Shown here one piece after another: positions 8,555-16,383 of a DNA stretch of 26,370 nucleotides (the first letter of the stretch is position 1; each line of letters starts with the position of its first letter). The stretch comes from JAPXSY01 sp034003585. Lineage in GTDB: Bacteria; Verrucomicrobiota; Kiritimatiellia; RFP12; UBA1067. The notes under the pieces were generated by a model. The model saw only the letters and a program-made list of their open reading frames with translations, made no database searches and had not been told where the DNA came from. A program made the position numbers and the translations under genes. The stretch covers positions 1-26,370 of the forward strand of contig JAVEYH010000039.1 in assembly GCA_034003585.1 (NCBI GenBank). The letters run 5' to 3'.

Positions 8555-10227
8555 CAAACAGTCTGACAGCTCTCGATTACAGCGCGATCGCGTTCTATCT
8601 GGCGCTGATGGCGGGCATCGGCGGCGTGATGGGGCTGTTCGTCAAGAACGTCAAAGAGTTTTTCGCGGGCGGCAACAGTGTGCCTTGGCATCTGGGAGCG
8701 GTCAGCAACTACATGACCCTGATGAGCACGTTCGTCTTTGTGGCGCACGCGGGCATCGCGTACCAGGACGGGTTGGTGGCGATCGTGATCCTCTGGAGTG
8801 CGGTGCCTGCCGCGCTGGCCGGGACCGCTTTTCTGGCCGCGCGATGGAGACGGGCGGGTCTGGTGACGCCGGTGGAGTACCTGGAGCAACGGTATAACGC
8901 CCCGGTCCGGCAGATCACCTCGTGGGGCGGCGTGATCTTCCGCGTGATGGACAACATGGTGCGGCTGTACGCGCTCGGCGTTTTCGTGTCCGGCTCGCTG
9001 GGGTGTTCGATGACCATGGCGGTTGTGCTGTGCGGAGGTGTCGTGGTGGCCTATACCATGGTCGGCGGCCTGTGGGCGGTGATCATCACGGACGCGATCC
9101 AATGCGCGATCCTGCTGATGGTCACGGTAGTCATGGTTCCGCTGGCGTTGACGGCGGCCGGCGGTCTCGGTGCCTTGGCGGACGCCCTGCCGCACCACTT
9201 CACGTGGTCGCACGGTTCCCGGGGCGACTTCTGGTTCCTGTTCGTTTACTATGTGATGATCCTGATCAAGTTCAACGGCAATTGGGCCTTTATCCAGCGG
9301 TTTTACTGCACGGAAGATGAGCGGGCCGCAAAAAAAATGGGCATGCTGTCCGCCATCCTGTTTTTCGTGTGCCCGGTGATTTTCCTGCTGCCGGCGATCG
9401 CCGCCGCGGCGCTGGTTCCGGAGTTGGCCAATCCGGAAGAGGCGTATGTCAGCGTCTGCAAGTTGCTGCTGCCGCCGGGCGTGATGGGGCTGATGATCGC
9501 GGCGATGCTGGCGGCGACGATGTCAACGCTGAGTTCCGAATACAACGTGACGGCGGGCGTGCTGACACGCGACATTTATCAGCGGCTGCTGCGTCCCAAG
9601 GCCGGCGAGCGCGAACAGATGGTCGTTGCGCGCGTGGCGACCCTGCTGCTGGGGGGCGCCATCATGTGGGGTGCCAGCCGGGTCAAAGGGTTGGGCGGTG
9701 CCTTTGAGGTGAACAAGATGCTGATGGGACTGTTCGGCGTGCCGCTGGTGGTGCCGCTGATTTTCGGTGTGCTGTGGCGCAGGCCCAAGCCGTGGGGCGC
9801 GGTGTGCTCAATCCTTTCCGGCGTATTCGTGGGGTTGGCCCTCAACCGGTTCGCGGGCCTGGACTGGGAGACCGCCACGTTCGCGCAGATGTTCTGGTGC
9901 GTCGCGATCCTGCTGGTCTCCGCGGCCGGCGAGAGCCGTGACGCCGCGTACCGGTTGCGGGTGGAAGCGTTTTTCGACCGCCTGGCCACACCGGTTCGCG
10001 TCAGCGAGAGTTTGCGTGACCCGCGCGGCCGGACGGCGTTGCTGGTGCTTTTCACCTCTGCTTTAGGATTGAGCGGCATGCTCTTTGTCGGCATCAGCGT
10101 TTTCAGTTTTTCGCTGCAGGGCGGACGCTATAGCTTGACGGCGGGGGGGGTCTGCTGTTTGTGCGCGGCAGGATTGGGGTGGTGCCTGATGCGGCAGTCG
10201 CGTCTGAAACCCGGTAAGGGGGCTTGA
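8551..10227 (+). CDS. Sodium/solute symporter (SSS family), probable sugar or sugar-acid importer
   Basis: A multi-pass inner-membrane transporter of about 558 residues, with hydrophobic segments from YSAIAFYLALMAGIGGVMGLF to the last helix near LCAAGLGWCL. SSS hallmarks include the region after TM1 (FVKNVKEFFAGGNSVPWHLGAVSNYMTLMSTFVFV), a GG-rich TM (YTMVGGLWAVIITDAIQ) and the segment AAMLAATMSTLSSEYNVTAGVLTRDIYQR. These are characteristic of SGLT/PutP relatives. ATG 8551 is chosen because the family N-terminus fits; GTG 8539 is an in-frame alternative only 3 bases after an AGAGGAAA motif. The stop overlaps the uxaC start (TGATG). Placement before three uronate-catabolic genes suggests galacturonate, glucuronate or oligouronide uptake with Na+; the substrate is inferred. 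Confidence 0.92.
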   Translation: MTNSLTALDYSAIAFYLALMAGIGGVMGLFVKNVKEFFAGGNSVPWHLGAVSNYMTLMSTFVFVAHAGIAYQDGLVAIVILWSAVPAALAGTAFLAARWRRAGLVTPVEYLEQRYNAPVRQITSWGGVIFRVMDNMVRLYALGVFVSGSLGCSMTMAVVLCGGVVVAYTMVGGLWAVIITDAIQCAILLMVTVVMVPLALTAAGGLGALADALPHHFTWSHGSRGDFWFLFVYYVMILIKFNGNWAFIQRFYCTEDERAAKKMGMLSAILFFVCPVIFLLPAIAAAALVPELANPEEAYVSVCKLLLPPGVMGLMIAAMLAATMSTLSSEYNVTAGVLTRDIYQRLLRPKAGEREQMVVARVATLLLGGAIMWGASRVKGLGGAFEVNKMLMGLFGVPLVVPLIFGVLWRRPKPWGAVCSILSGVFVGLALNRFAGLDWETATFAQMFWCVAILLVSAAGESRDAAYRLRVEAFFDRLATPVRVSESLRDPRGRTALLVLFTSALGLSGMLFVGISVFSFSLQGGRYSLTAGGVCCLCAAGLGWCLMRQSRLKPGKGA

Positions 10228-11600
10228 TGGAAGCGGATTTTTTGCTGAAAACGGAACTCGCCCGACGTTTGTATCACGGGTGCGCCGAAACGCAGCCGAT
10301 CATCGATTACCACAACCACCTTTCCGCCGCGGATTTGGCGGCAGACCGGCGCTATGCGAATCTGACGGAGTTGTGGGTGGCGCAGGACCCCTACAAGCAC
10401 CGGGCGATGCGCATCGCGGGTGTGCCGGAAGCGCGGATCACCGGACGGGACGCTTCCCCGCGCGAGAAATTTGAAGCGTGGGCGTCGACGGTTCCCCAGA
10501 CTTTGGGCAATCCGTTGTATCACTGGACGGCGTTGGAACTGGATCGCGTGTTCCACATCAGCGAACCGCTGACGCCCGAGAGTGCCGGCAGGATATGGGA
10601 TTGTGCCACGGAACGTCTGCGCGAGCCGGGATTTTCCGCGCGCGGGTTGCTGCAGCGTTTCCGCGCGGAAAGCGTCTGCACCTCCGACGGGTTGCTGGAC
10701 AGTCTGGAGGCGCATCGCGCGCTGGCCCGGTCGGATTTCGGCGTGCGGGTTCTGCCTTCCCTGCGCGGGGATGATCTTGTGGCGGCGGAGCCGGAATGGC
10801 TCGTCCGGCTGGCGGATGTCACCGGCACGGCCTGCGATTCCTTCGGAGGCTTTTGTTCGGCGGTGAAACGCGCGCTGGATGATTTCGACCTTCTGGGATG
10901 CCGCCTGGCGGACCATGCGCTGGACGCGTTCGGTTATGCGGCGTGCGCGGAGTCGGAGGCGGACGTACTCCTGCGCCGCAGGATGGTGGGCGAAACCCTC
11001 TCCGGCGACGAGAGGCTTGGTCTGCGTTCGGCCGTGCTGCGGTTTCTCGGGCAGGAATACGGACGGCGCGGATGGCGGATGCAGTTGCATCTGAACGCCC
11101 AGCGGCGGACCAGCGCGCGATTGCGGCGGCTGGCAGGCCCCGCGGGCGGTTACGCCACGGCGGGCAACGCGTTGGACGCGGCCGGCCTGTGCGCGTTCCT
11201 TGACGATCTCGAGCGCGCGGGCGCGCTGCCGCGGACAATCCTGTATACGCTCAATCCGGCCGACAACGCGGTGCTGGCGGTGCTGACCGGATCTTTTGCG
11301 GAGGACGGGGTGTCCGGTAAGATTCAGTTCGGTCCGGCCTGGTGGTACAACGACCACATCGCGGGCATACGTCATCACATGGAGGCGTTGTCCGGTTACG
11401 GACTGTTGTCGACCTTCATCGGCATGACCACCGATTCGCGCAGTCCGCTCTCGATGGTGCGGCACGAGTATTTCCGCAGGGTGCTGTGCGCCACGTTGGG
11501 CGAATGGGCGGAACGGGAGTGGGTGCCGGATGATTTCCCGGCGTTGGCGGAGTTGGTGCGGAAGATTTCATACGGGAACGCGAAAAGCATGATGGGATGA
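10227..11600 (+). CDS. uxaC: Glucuronate/galacturonate isomerase
   Basis: Converts D-glucuronate to D-fructuronate, or D-galacturonate to D-tagaturonate, in the cytoplasm. The 457-residue product matches UxaC throughout. It has the metal-binding HxH (H29-N30-H31 in IDYHNHLS), TELWVAQDPYKHRAMR, WRMQLHLNAQRRTS, LNPADNAVLAVL and the long C-terminal signature IQFGPAWWYNDH, then FIGMTTDSRS and VRHEYFRRVLC. ATG 10227 is taken as the start: it shares one base with the symporter stop and follows a GGTAAGGGGG Shine-Dalgarno. The UxuB- and UxuA-like genes follow within 16 and 2 bases, which favours the glucuronate branch (fructuronate to mannonate). A galacturonate role cannot be excluded. Confidence 0.95.
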   Translation: MEADFLLKTELARRLYHGCAETQPIIDYHNHLSAADLAADRRYANLTELWVAQDPYKHRAMRIAGVPEARITGRDASPREKFEAWASTVPQTLGNPLYHWTALELDRVFHISEPLTPESAGRIWDCATERLREPGFSARGLLQRFRAESVCTSDGLLDSLEAHRALARSDFGVRVLPSLRGDDLVAAEPEWLVRLADVTGTACDSFGGFCSAVKRALDDFDLLGCRLADHALDAFGYAACAESEADVLLRRRMVGETLSGDERLGLRSAVLRFLGQEYGRRGWRMQLHLNAQRRTSARLRRLAGPAGGYATAGNALDAAGLCAFLDDLERAGALPRTILYTLNPADNAVLAVLTGSFAEDGVSGKIQFGPAWWYNDHIAGIRHHMEALSGYGLLSTFIGMTTDSRSPLSMVRHEYFRRVLCATLGEWAEREWVPDDFPALAELVRKISYGNAKSMMG

Positions 11601-11616
11601 AGGAAGCGGGGTTCGG

Positions 11617-12465
11617 ATGGGAAACGTGTTTGAAAATCAGGTGGCGGTGGTGACCGGTGCGGGCGGCACGTTGTGTTCGGTGATCGCGAAGGAGCTGGCG
11701 CGGCGCGGGGCGAAGGTCGCGCTGCTTGGTCGGACGATGGCGAAGCTCGAGCGTGTGGCGGCGGAGATCGCCGCCGACGGCGGCACCGCACTGGCGCTGG
11801 CGGCGGACGTGACGGACGCCGGGGCGGTGGAGGCGGCGCGGCAGGCGGTGGCGGCGCAACTCGGCCCCTGCCGTTTTCTGCTGAACGGGGCAGGGGGGAA
11901 TCAGACGGTGGCCACCACCACGACCACCGGTTTTGACGCGGCGGAGTTGCGGGAGGCACGACCGGAGGGGATGCGCGGGTTCTTTAACCTGGGACTTGAT
12001 GCGGTGGCGTCGGTGGTTTGCGCCAACACATTGGGCACCGTCATCCCGTCGCAGGTCTTCGGACGCGAGATGGCGGCTTGCGGGCGGGGCGTCATGCTGA
12101 ACTTCGCCTCCATGAACAGTTACCGGCCCTTGACGCGTGTGCCGGCGTACGCTCTGGCCAAGGCGGGGATCGTGAACTTCACGCAATGGTTGGCCGTGTA
12201 TCTCGCCCCCGCGGGGATCCGTGTGAATGCCGTGGCGCCCGGGTTCTTCACGAACGACCGCAGCCGCGCGATCCTGATGAAACCCGAGGGCGGGCTGAGC
12301 GCGCGGGGGGAAAACGTGATGCGCCATACGCCGCTGGGCCGGTTCGGCGAGGCGGGGGATCTTCTCGGGTGTGTCTTGTGGCTGCTCAACGATGAACAGG
12401 CCGCGTTCGTCACGGGGGTCACGGTGCCGGTGGACGGCGGGTTTCTGGCGGCCAGCGGGGTGTGA
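11617..12465 (+). CDS. SDR-family oxidoreductase, probable D-fructuronate reductase (mannonate oxidoreductase)
   Basis: Likely reduces D-fructuronate to D-mannonate with NAD(P)H, taking the role of UxuB by a different fold. The 282-residue protein is a classical short-chain dehydrogenase. The nucleotide-binding loop is T13-G-A-G-G-T-L-C20, with Cys where many SDRs have the third Gly. NGAGG is at 90-94, the catalytic Ser is in NFASMNS (165 or 168), and Y178-x3-K182 is present (VPAYALAKAG). The C-terminus has IRVNAVAPGFF and TGVTVPVDGGF. The start is supported by AGGAAG about 11 bases upstream of ATG 11617. It sits between uxaC and a UxuA-like gene, the arrangement known for YjmF-type reductases. 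SDR identity is certain; the substrate is inferred from context. Confidence 0.88.
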   Translation: MGNVFENQVAVVTGAGGTLCSVIAKELARRGAKVALLGRTMAKLERVAAEIAADGGTALALAADVTDAGAVEAARQAVAAQLGPCRFLLNGAGGNQTVATTTTTGFDAAELREARPEGMRGFFNLGLDAVASVVCANTLGTVIPSQVFGREMAACGRGVMLNFASMNSYRPLTRVPAYALAKAGIVNFTQWLAVYLAPAGIRVNAVAPGFFTNDRSRAILMKPEGGLSARGENVMRHTPLGRFGEAGDLLGCVLWLLNDEQAAFVTGVTVPVDGGFLAASGV

Positions 12466-12467
12466 GC

Positions 12468-13436
12468 ATGAAACTGATCGAGTTCGTGCCGCCGCGGCCG
12501 CACCGGCTGTGGCGGTTGTGCCTGCAGATGGGAATCACGGATGTCGTGGTGAAGGTGGCGCCGGAGTTGACCGGGGGGGCCGAACCGTGGAACCGCGACG
12601 CGCTGGCGGCGGTGGTCAACGGTCTGGCGCGTGCCGGTTTGCGCGTGGTGGCGCTGGAAGGCGACCCTTTCGACATGTCGCCGGTCAAACTGGGTTTGCC
12701 GGATCGTGACCGGACGTTGGAGCATTACCGCCGGTTGCTGGGTAATATGGCGGAACTCGGCATCGGGTTGCTCTGTTACAACTTCATGGTCGGCACGGGG
12801 TGGCACCGTACCGGCGAGCGCTCGGGGCGGGGCGGGGCGAGGGCGACCTGTTTCAGTCTGGCGGCGAATGCCGGGGTGCGGCCCGGCCCGTTGCTGGATG
12901 CGGAACAGGTGTGGGGCAACTATGAGGTTTTTATCCAAGCGGTGATGCCGGAAGCGCGGCGTCTGGGTGTCCGCATGGGGCTGCATCCGGATGATCCGCC
13001 GTTGCCGGAACTGGGAGGCATGGCGCGGATCTTCGGATCGGTGGCGGCATACGACCGGGCCTATGGGCTGATGCCGTGCCGGGAGAACGCGGTCACCTTC
13101 TGTCAGGCGAACTTCAAGCTGATGGGTGCGGATTTGGAGGCAACCGCACGGCACTTCGGACAGCGCATCGCGTTCGCGCATGTGCGCGACGTGCGCGGCA
13201 CCGCAACCGATTTCGAGGAGCTCTTCCATGATGAGGGGGACACGGATCAGGTCGCGCTGTTTCGCGTCTACCGGGAACTCAAGCTGGATGTTCCGTTCCG
13301 TTGCGACCATGTGCCGGCCATGGAGGGGGAGGGTGACGAGCCGGGCTTTGTGCCCGGATACGGTACCCTCGGGCGGCTTTTCGCAGACGGGTATCTGAAA
13401 GGCCTGCTCGCCGCGCTCGACGGACGCGACCGGTGA
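12468..13436 (+). CDS. Divergent short mannonate dehydratase (UxuA-like TIM-barrel)
   Basis: Probably dehydrates D-mannonate to 2-keto-3-deoxy-D-gluconate. The 322-residue product is shorter than typical UxuA (about 350-395). UxuA landmarks are recognisable: GVRMGLHPDDPP (H173, D175), VTFCQANF (C212, where UxuA has LC-T-G), IAFAHVRDVRGT (H238, UxuA HxRNV) and FRCDHVPAMEGE (D280-H281, UxuA DHG). These should be Mn-binding or catalytic positions. ATG 12468 is 2 bases after the SDR stop; GTG 12462 is an in-frame alternative. It is the last gene of the operon. The divergence leaves open a different sugar-acid dehydratase or an AP-endonuclease-2-type epimerase, but motif order and context favour UxuA. 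Confidence 0.78.
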   Translation: MKLIEFVPPRPHRLWRLCLQMGITDVVVKVAPELTGGAEPWNRDALAAVVNGLARAGLRVVALEGDPFDMSPVKLGLPDRDRTLEHYRRLLGNMAELGIGLLCYNFMVGTGWHRTGERSGRGGARATCFSLAANAGVRPGPLLDAEQVWGNYEVFIQAVMPEARRLGVRMGLHPDDPPLPELGGMARIFGSVAAYDRAYGLMPCRENAVTFCQANFKLMGADLEATARHFGQRIAFAHVRDVRGTATDFEELFHDEGDTDQVALFRVYRELKLDVPFRCDHVPAMEGEGDEPGFVPGYGTLGRLFADGYLKGLLAALDGRDR

Positions 13437-13518
13437 CGGCGCGGATTCCCGGTTGATCGATTCTCTTTCGCGGATCGCGCATCGGATGCGATTTCCTGTT
13501 CCGGGCATGTCACGCTTG

Positions 13519-13527
13519 TGGTATAAA
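13519..13527 (+). promoter_or_regulatory. Candidate extended -10 element upstream of the flippase
   Basis: TGG followed by TATAAA forms an extended -10 in the 190-base gap after the uronate operon. No convincing -35 lies at the usual distance. If real, the leader before ATG 13627 is about 90 bases. The element lies inside the longer open frame, which argues against starts upstream of it. Confidence 0.35.
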
Positions 13528-13626
13528 ACAGGCACGGCGCGGGAACTCCGGAACGGGAGGGGGCGGAAGACCTTTCTGAAGCGGGCGTTCCTGTTGGTTG
13601 CGAAGGGTGGGGCGGATACGGACAGT

Positions 13627-14970
13627 ATGATTGCGTTCGCGAGGAGAATCAAAGCGAGAGTGGGACCGTTGTGGTGGTACACGGCGATTCTGTTCCTCGT
13701 TTTGAGGGCGTGTGACGTATGCAACGCCTTCATCGGGTTATGGCTGGTTCCCCGGTATGTGCCCCAGAATGAGTTGGGCGCGGTTCTGCCGTTGGCGCAG
13801 GTGGGCGGTGTGTTGGGTTTGCCGCTGGCGATTCTGCTGGTGCCGTTCACGAAGTTCTTAAACACTTATGCGACGCGAGGGGAATACGGCAAGGTGAAAC
13901 GGCTGTTGCGGGATGTGTTCATCCTGTCGCTGCTGCTGTTTGCCGGGACGTTGTGTTATGCCCGGTTCGTTTTGCCCCTGGTGTTTGAGCGCATGCGTGT
14001 CGGTGCCGGATCCCTGGGCCTGCTGATTGTGGCTTCCGGGGTCATCAGTGTGGTGTCGCCCGTATTCATGAATGCGCTTCAGGCGTTGCAGCAGTTCCGG
14101 ATGGTGGCGGCCATCAATCTGATCTCGGCCCCGATCCGCTTGCTGGCCATGTGGATCGCCATGCCGTTCCGCGCCCTTTCGGGGTACTTTGTCGGGCAGT
14201 CGGTTCCCTCGCTGTTTCTGATCGGGGCCTCGCTGTTCGGTCTGCGGCGGCATTTGGGCAGGGCGGTCCGTTCTGAACCGTACTGGCAGAAGGACTGGCA
14301 CCCGATGCTCCGGTACACCCTCCCGGTCGCGATTCTGACTGTCGCGAATGCGGTGCAGGCCGCGGTGGAGTCGTTTGTGATCCGCCACCGGTTGCCCGCG
14401 CTGGATTCCGCGGGATATTACGTCATTTCCCGTTTTGCGGAGATCGGGGCGTATGTCGGGCTGACGTTCATGTTTGTCCTGTTTCCGCTGGCCGCCGAAC
14501 GCCATGAGCGGGGAGAGCGTTCCGACCGGTATCTTTGGCATGCGATCGGGGGTACGCTGGGGGCCGGGCTGGTTCTGGCGGGGCTGTTCGCCCTTTTCGG
14601 GGAATGGCTGTTGCGGCTGAATCCGGTTTGGAGCGATTATGCGGGTTACGGCCGCGCGATGGTGGTGCTGACGCTGGTTTTTGTGGCGCGTACCGCCGCC
14701 AGTTGTTTTTCGAGCCATGAGATGGCGTGCGGGCGGTTCGGGTTTGTCCGCTGGTTCTCACTGGTCGCAGGCATCGAGTGTGCGGTGTTGTACGGGTTGA
14801 CCGGGTTCCCCTTTTTTTACGGGATCCTGCCCACGCCGTGGGTGGATGGAATGGCTTCGCTTCGCGCCGGCCGTTTGGAGTTCATCCTGAACGTCATGCT
14901 GGTGAGTGCCGCGGCCCTGTTTGTCAGCGTCGGTCTGCACGAGCTGAGGCGGCGCAGGCAAACGGGGTGA
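13627..14970 (+). CDS. Multi-pass membrane flippase, MATE/Wzx-like (polysaccharide export family)
   Basis: Likely translocates a lipid-linked oligosaccharide or a related substrate across the inner membrane. The 447-residue product is almost entirely hydrophobic helices, about 12-14 membrane segments (for example WWYTAILFLVLRACDVCNAF, then GVLGLPLAILLVPF, VFILSLLLFAGTLCYARFVL, GLLIVASGVISVVSPVF, VGLTFMFVLFPLAAE). The segment IGLWLVPRYVPQNELGAVLPL resembles the front of Wzx/RfbX-type flippases. The frame is open further upstream (to ATG 13453), but ATG 13627 is preferred because it starts just before the first basic/hydrophobic stretch and follows the candidate promoter. It converges on a glycosyltransferase gene, consistent with surface-polysaccharide assembly. 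The exact subfamily and substrate are unknown. Confidence 0.75.
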   Translation: MIAFARRIKARVGPLWWYTAILFLVLRACDVCNAFIGLWLVPRYVPQNELGAVLPLAQVGGVLGLPLAILLVPFTKFLNTYATRGEYGKVKRLLRDVFILSLLLFAGTLCYARFVLPLVFERMRVGAGSLGLLIVASGVISVVSPVFMNALQALQQFRMVAAINLISAPIRLLAMWIAMPFRALSGYFVGQSVPSLFLIGASLFGLRRHLGRAVRSEPYWQKDWHPMLRYTLPVAILTVANAVQAAVESFVIRHRLPALDSAGYYVISRFAEIGAYVGLTFMFVLFPLAAERHERGERSDRYLWHAIGGTLGAGLVLAGLFALFGEWLLRLNPVWSDYAGYGRAMVVLTLVFVARTAASCFSSHEMACGRFGFVRWFSLVAGIECAVLYGLTGFPFFYGILPTPWVDGMASLRAGRLEFILNVMLVSAAALFVSVGLHELRRRRQTG

Positions 14971-15025
14971 GCGGGGCGGCCGCGAATTTCCGGCGGGCGG
15001 GTGTGGAAGGGCCGCCGTTCGTGTG

Positions 15026-16174
15026 TCAGGCCTCATTCCGGTCGGTTTCGGACACCAGCAGCGAATGGTACTCTTTGCAGAGTTGCCCGCATGTCCGTTC
15101 GATGGCGTGATGCTCCCGCACGAACGCGCGCGCCGCGTCCGCGATACGGGTGGCGCGCGCGCGGTCCGCCAGCAGCGCGAGCGCCTCATCCGCCATGCGC
15201 TCTTCGTCCCCGTCCCGGACCAGCACACCGGTGACCTGTTGCCGGATCAGGGTGGCCGGGCCTCCGGATTCGGCGGCCACGACCGGAACGCCGCTGGCCA
15301 TGGCCTCACAGAGGACGCGGCCGAAGGGTTCGCGCAGCGCGGGATGGGCCAGAACGTCAAACGCGGGCAGAATCGTTTCGGCCTGATCGAGATCCGTAAC
15401 CCAGTGGAAGCATTCGGAAAGCCGCGCTTTCACGATGTCCGCATCCAATTGGCTGCGCCAACGGGTGTTTTCACCGAACAGATCCCGTCCCACCGCGACG
15501 AACCGCGCATCCGGGCGCCGCGTCCGGATGCGCGCGGCCATCCGGATGAATGCGTCATGCCGTTTCCAGGGGGTGAGATGCGCAATCATGCCGATTACGG
15601 GCGCGTCTGGCGGGAGCCCGAACCGGGCACGGGCCTCCGCACGGGAGGTGTGTCCAAAACGACGGAGATCGATGCCGTTACGCACCACGCGGATTCGGCC
15701 GAGGCATTTCTGCGGCAGGATCTCCACAAGGTACTCATCCACCGCCTCGGACACCGCGAAGATCCGTGCGGCTTTCTTGGCCGCGTCCCGCGTCAGGGCG
15801 ATTGGCAATTTGAGGTCGCGGATATGCCAGATGAGCGGAGCCGCCGCGTGACTGCCGCGGGCCGCGAGGAACGCCGGCAAGCTGTTGCAGTGGATGAGGT
15901 CGGGTTTGACGACCTTGAGAATCTGGGAGACCGTGGCGGGCGCGCGCAGCAGTTTGGCCGCCGTGGCGAACAGCGCGAATCCCCGGCGGTGCGCCCGCAG
16001 GGGCGAGACCGGGAATACGGTGATGCCCGCAGCGGTCAGACGGTCAAACAACGGTCCGTGCGGGACGGCGGCAACGGGCTCAACCCCCAAACGGGAGAGC
16101 GTCACGCAGGCATCATGCAGACTGTGCTGGGCACCGCCCCACTCCGATACCAAGTCAACCATCAGAACCTTCAT
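15026..16174 (-). CDS. Glycosyltransferase family 4
   Basis: Transfers a sugar from a nucleotide-sugar donor, probably to a surface glycan or lipid carrier. The 382-residue protein has a GT-B layout. The N-terminal Rossmann domain opens with MKVLMVDLVSEWGGAQHSL (the GGA acceptor-side loop) and includes VVKPDLIHCNSLPAFL. The linker IRVVRNGIDLRRFG is typical of GT4. The C-terminal donor-binding domain has VIGMIAHLTPWKRHD and the EX7E motif E282-x7-E290 (REPFGRVLCEAMASGVPVVA). The open frame extends 12 codons further to 16210, but that part overlaps the promoter, so ATG 16174 is chosen. There is no Shine-Dalgarno. The gene is convergent with the flippase, 55 bases apart. Confidence 0.92.
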   Translation of the reverse strand: MKVLMVDLVSEWGGAQHSLHDACVTLSRLGVEPVAAVPHGPLFDRLTAAGITVFPVSPLRAHRRGFALFATAAKLLRAPATVSQILKVVKPDLIHCNSLPAFLAARGSHAAAPLIWHIRDLKLPIALTRDAAKKAARIFAVSEAVDEYLVEILPQKCLGRIRVVRNGIDLRRFGHTSRAEARARFGLPPDAPVIGMIAHLTPWKRHDAFIRMAARIRTRRPDARFVAVGRDLFGENTRWRSQLDADIVKARLSECFHWVTDLDQAETILPAFDVLAHPALREPFGRVLCEAMASGVPVVAAESGGPATLIRQQVTGVLVRDGDEERMADEALALLADRARATRIADAARAFVREHHAIERTCGQLCKEYHSLLVSETDRNEA

Positions 16175-16182
16175 AGGAAAAT

Positions 16183-16210
16183 ATAGTATCAGATTCGGGA
16201 AGGGGGTCAA
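16183..16210 (-). promoter_or_regulatory. Candidate promoter of the GT4 gene
   Basis: On the minus strand TTGACC, a 16-base spacer and TACTAT end 8 bases before ATG 16174. The -35 matches the consensus at 5 of 6 positions. The geometry implies a leaderless or nearly leaderless mRNA. Confidence 0.5.
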
Positions 16211-16252
16211 GTCGCGCGATCCGTTTTTCGATCCAAAAACGGAAAGGCGACT
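16210..16252. repeat. Two-part inverted repeat abutting the GT4 promoter
   Basis: CCGTTTTT (16221-16228) pairs perfectly with AAAAACGG (16235-16242), and outer arms AGTCGC (16210-16215) and GCGACT (16247-16252) also pair. It could be an operator of the GT4 promoter or a transcribed hairpin. There is no T-tract at its end, so it is not called a terminator. Confidence 0.6.
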
Positions 16253-16307
16253 GGGTCTCTACGCCGCCCCGCGTCGTGGACGTCACACCGGCGGCATGGG
16301 CGGGGGT

Positions 16308-16342
16308 AAAAAAGGCGTGCGGACCGCTTCGGGCCGCACGCC
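16308..16342 (-). terminator. Intrinsic terminator of the recO-parvulin operon
   Basis: On the minus strand a 9-bp perfect GC-rich stem (GGCGTGCGG / CCGCACGCC, 16314-16322 with 16334-16342) is closed by an 11-base loop. It is followed directly by six T residues (A-run 16308-16313 on the plus strand). It lies about 40 bases downstream of the parvulin stop. Confidence 0.9.
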
Positions 16343-16383
16343 GCAAGTGAGATCCGATCCCGCGTTCGAAACGCGGCTTTCGC

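Noticed and set aside
10143..10150. Run of eight G near the symporter 3' end
   Set aside because: Shorter than the recO tract and the frame is intact; not unusual in this GC-rich sequence.
10128..11465. A 445-codon minus-strand frame opposite uxaC
   Set aside because: Composition is that of an antisense shadow and the plus strand carries complete UxaC motifs.
12120..13865. A 581-codon open frame on the minus strand opposite the SDR, UxuA-like and flippase genes
   Set aside because: Arg/His/Pro-rich translation with no domain, antisense to well-recognised genes; expected by-product of GC-rich codon use.
15023..16186. A 387-codon plus-strand frame opposite the GT4 gene
   Set aside because: Antisense shadow with Arg/Gly-rich low-information sequence; the GT4 frame has all family motifs.
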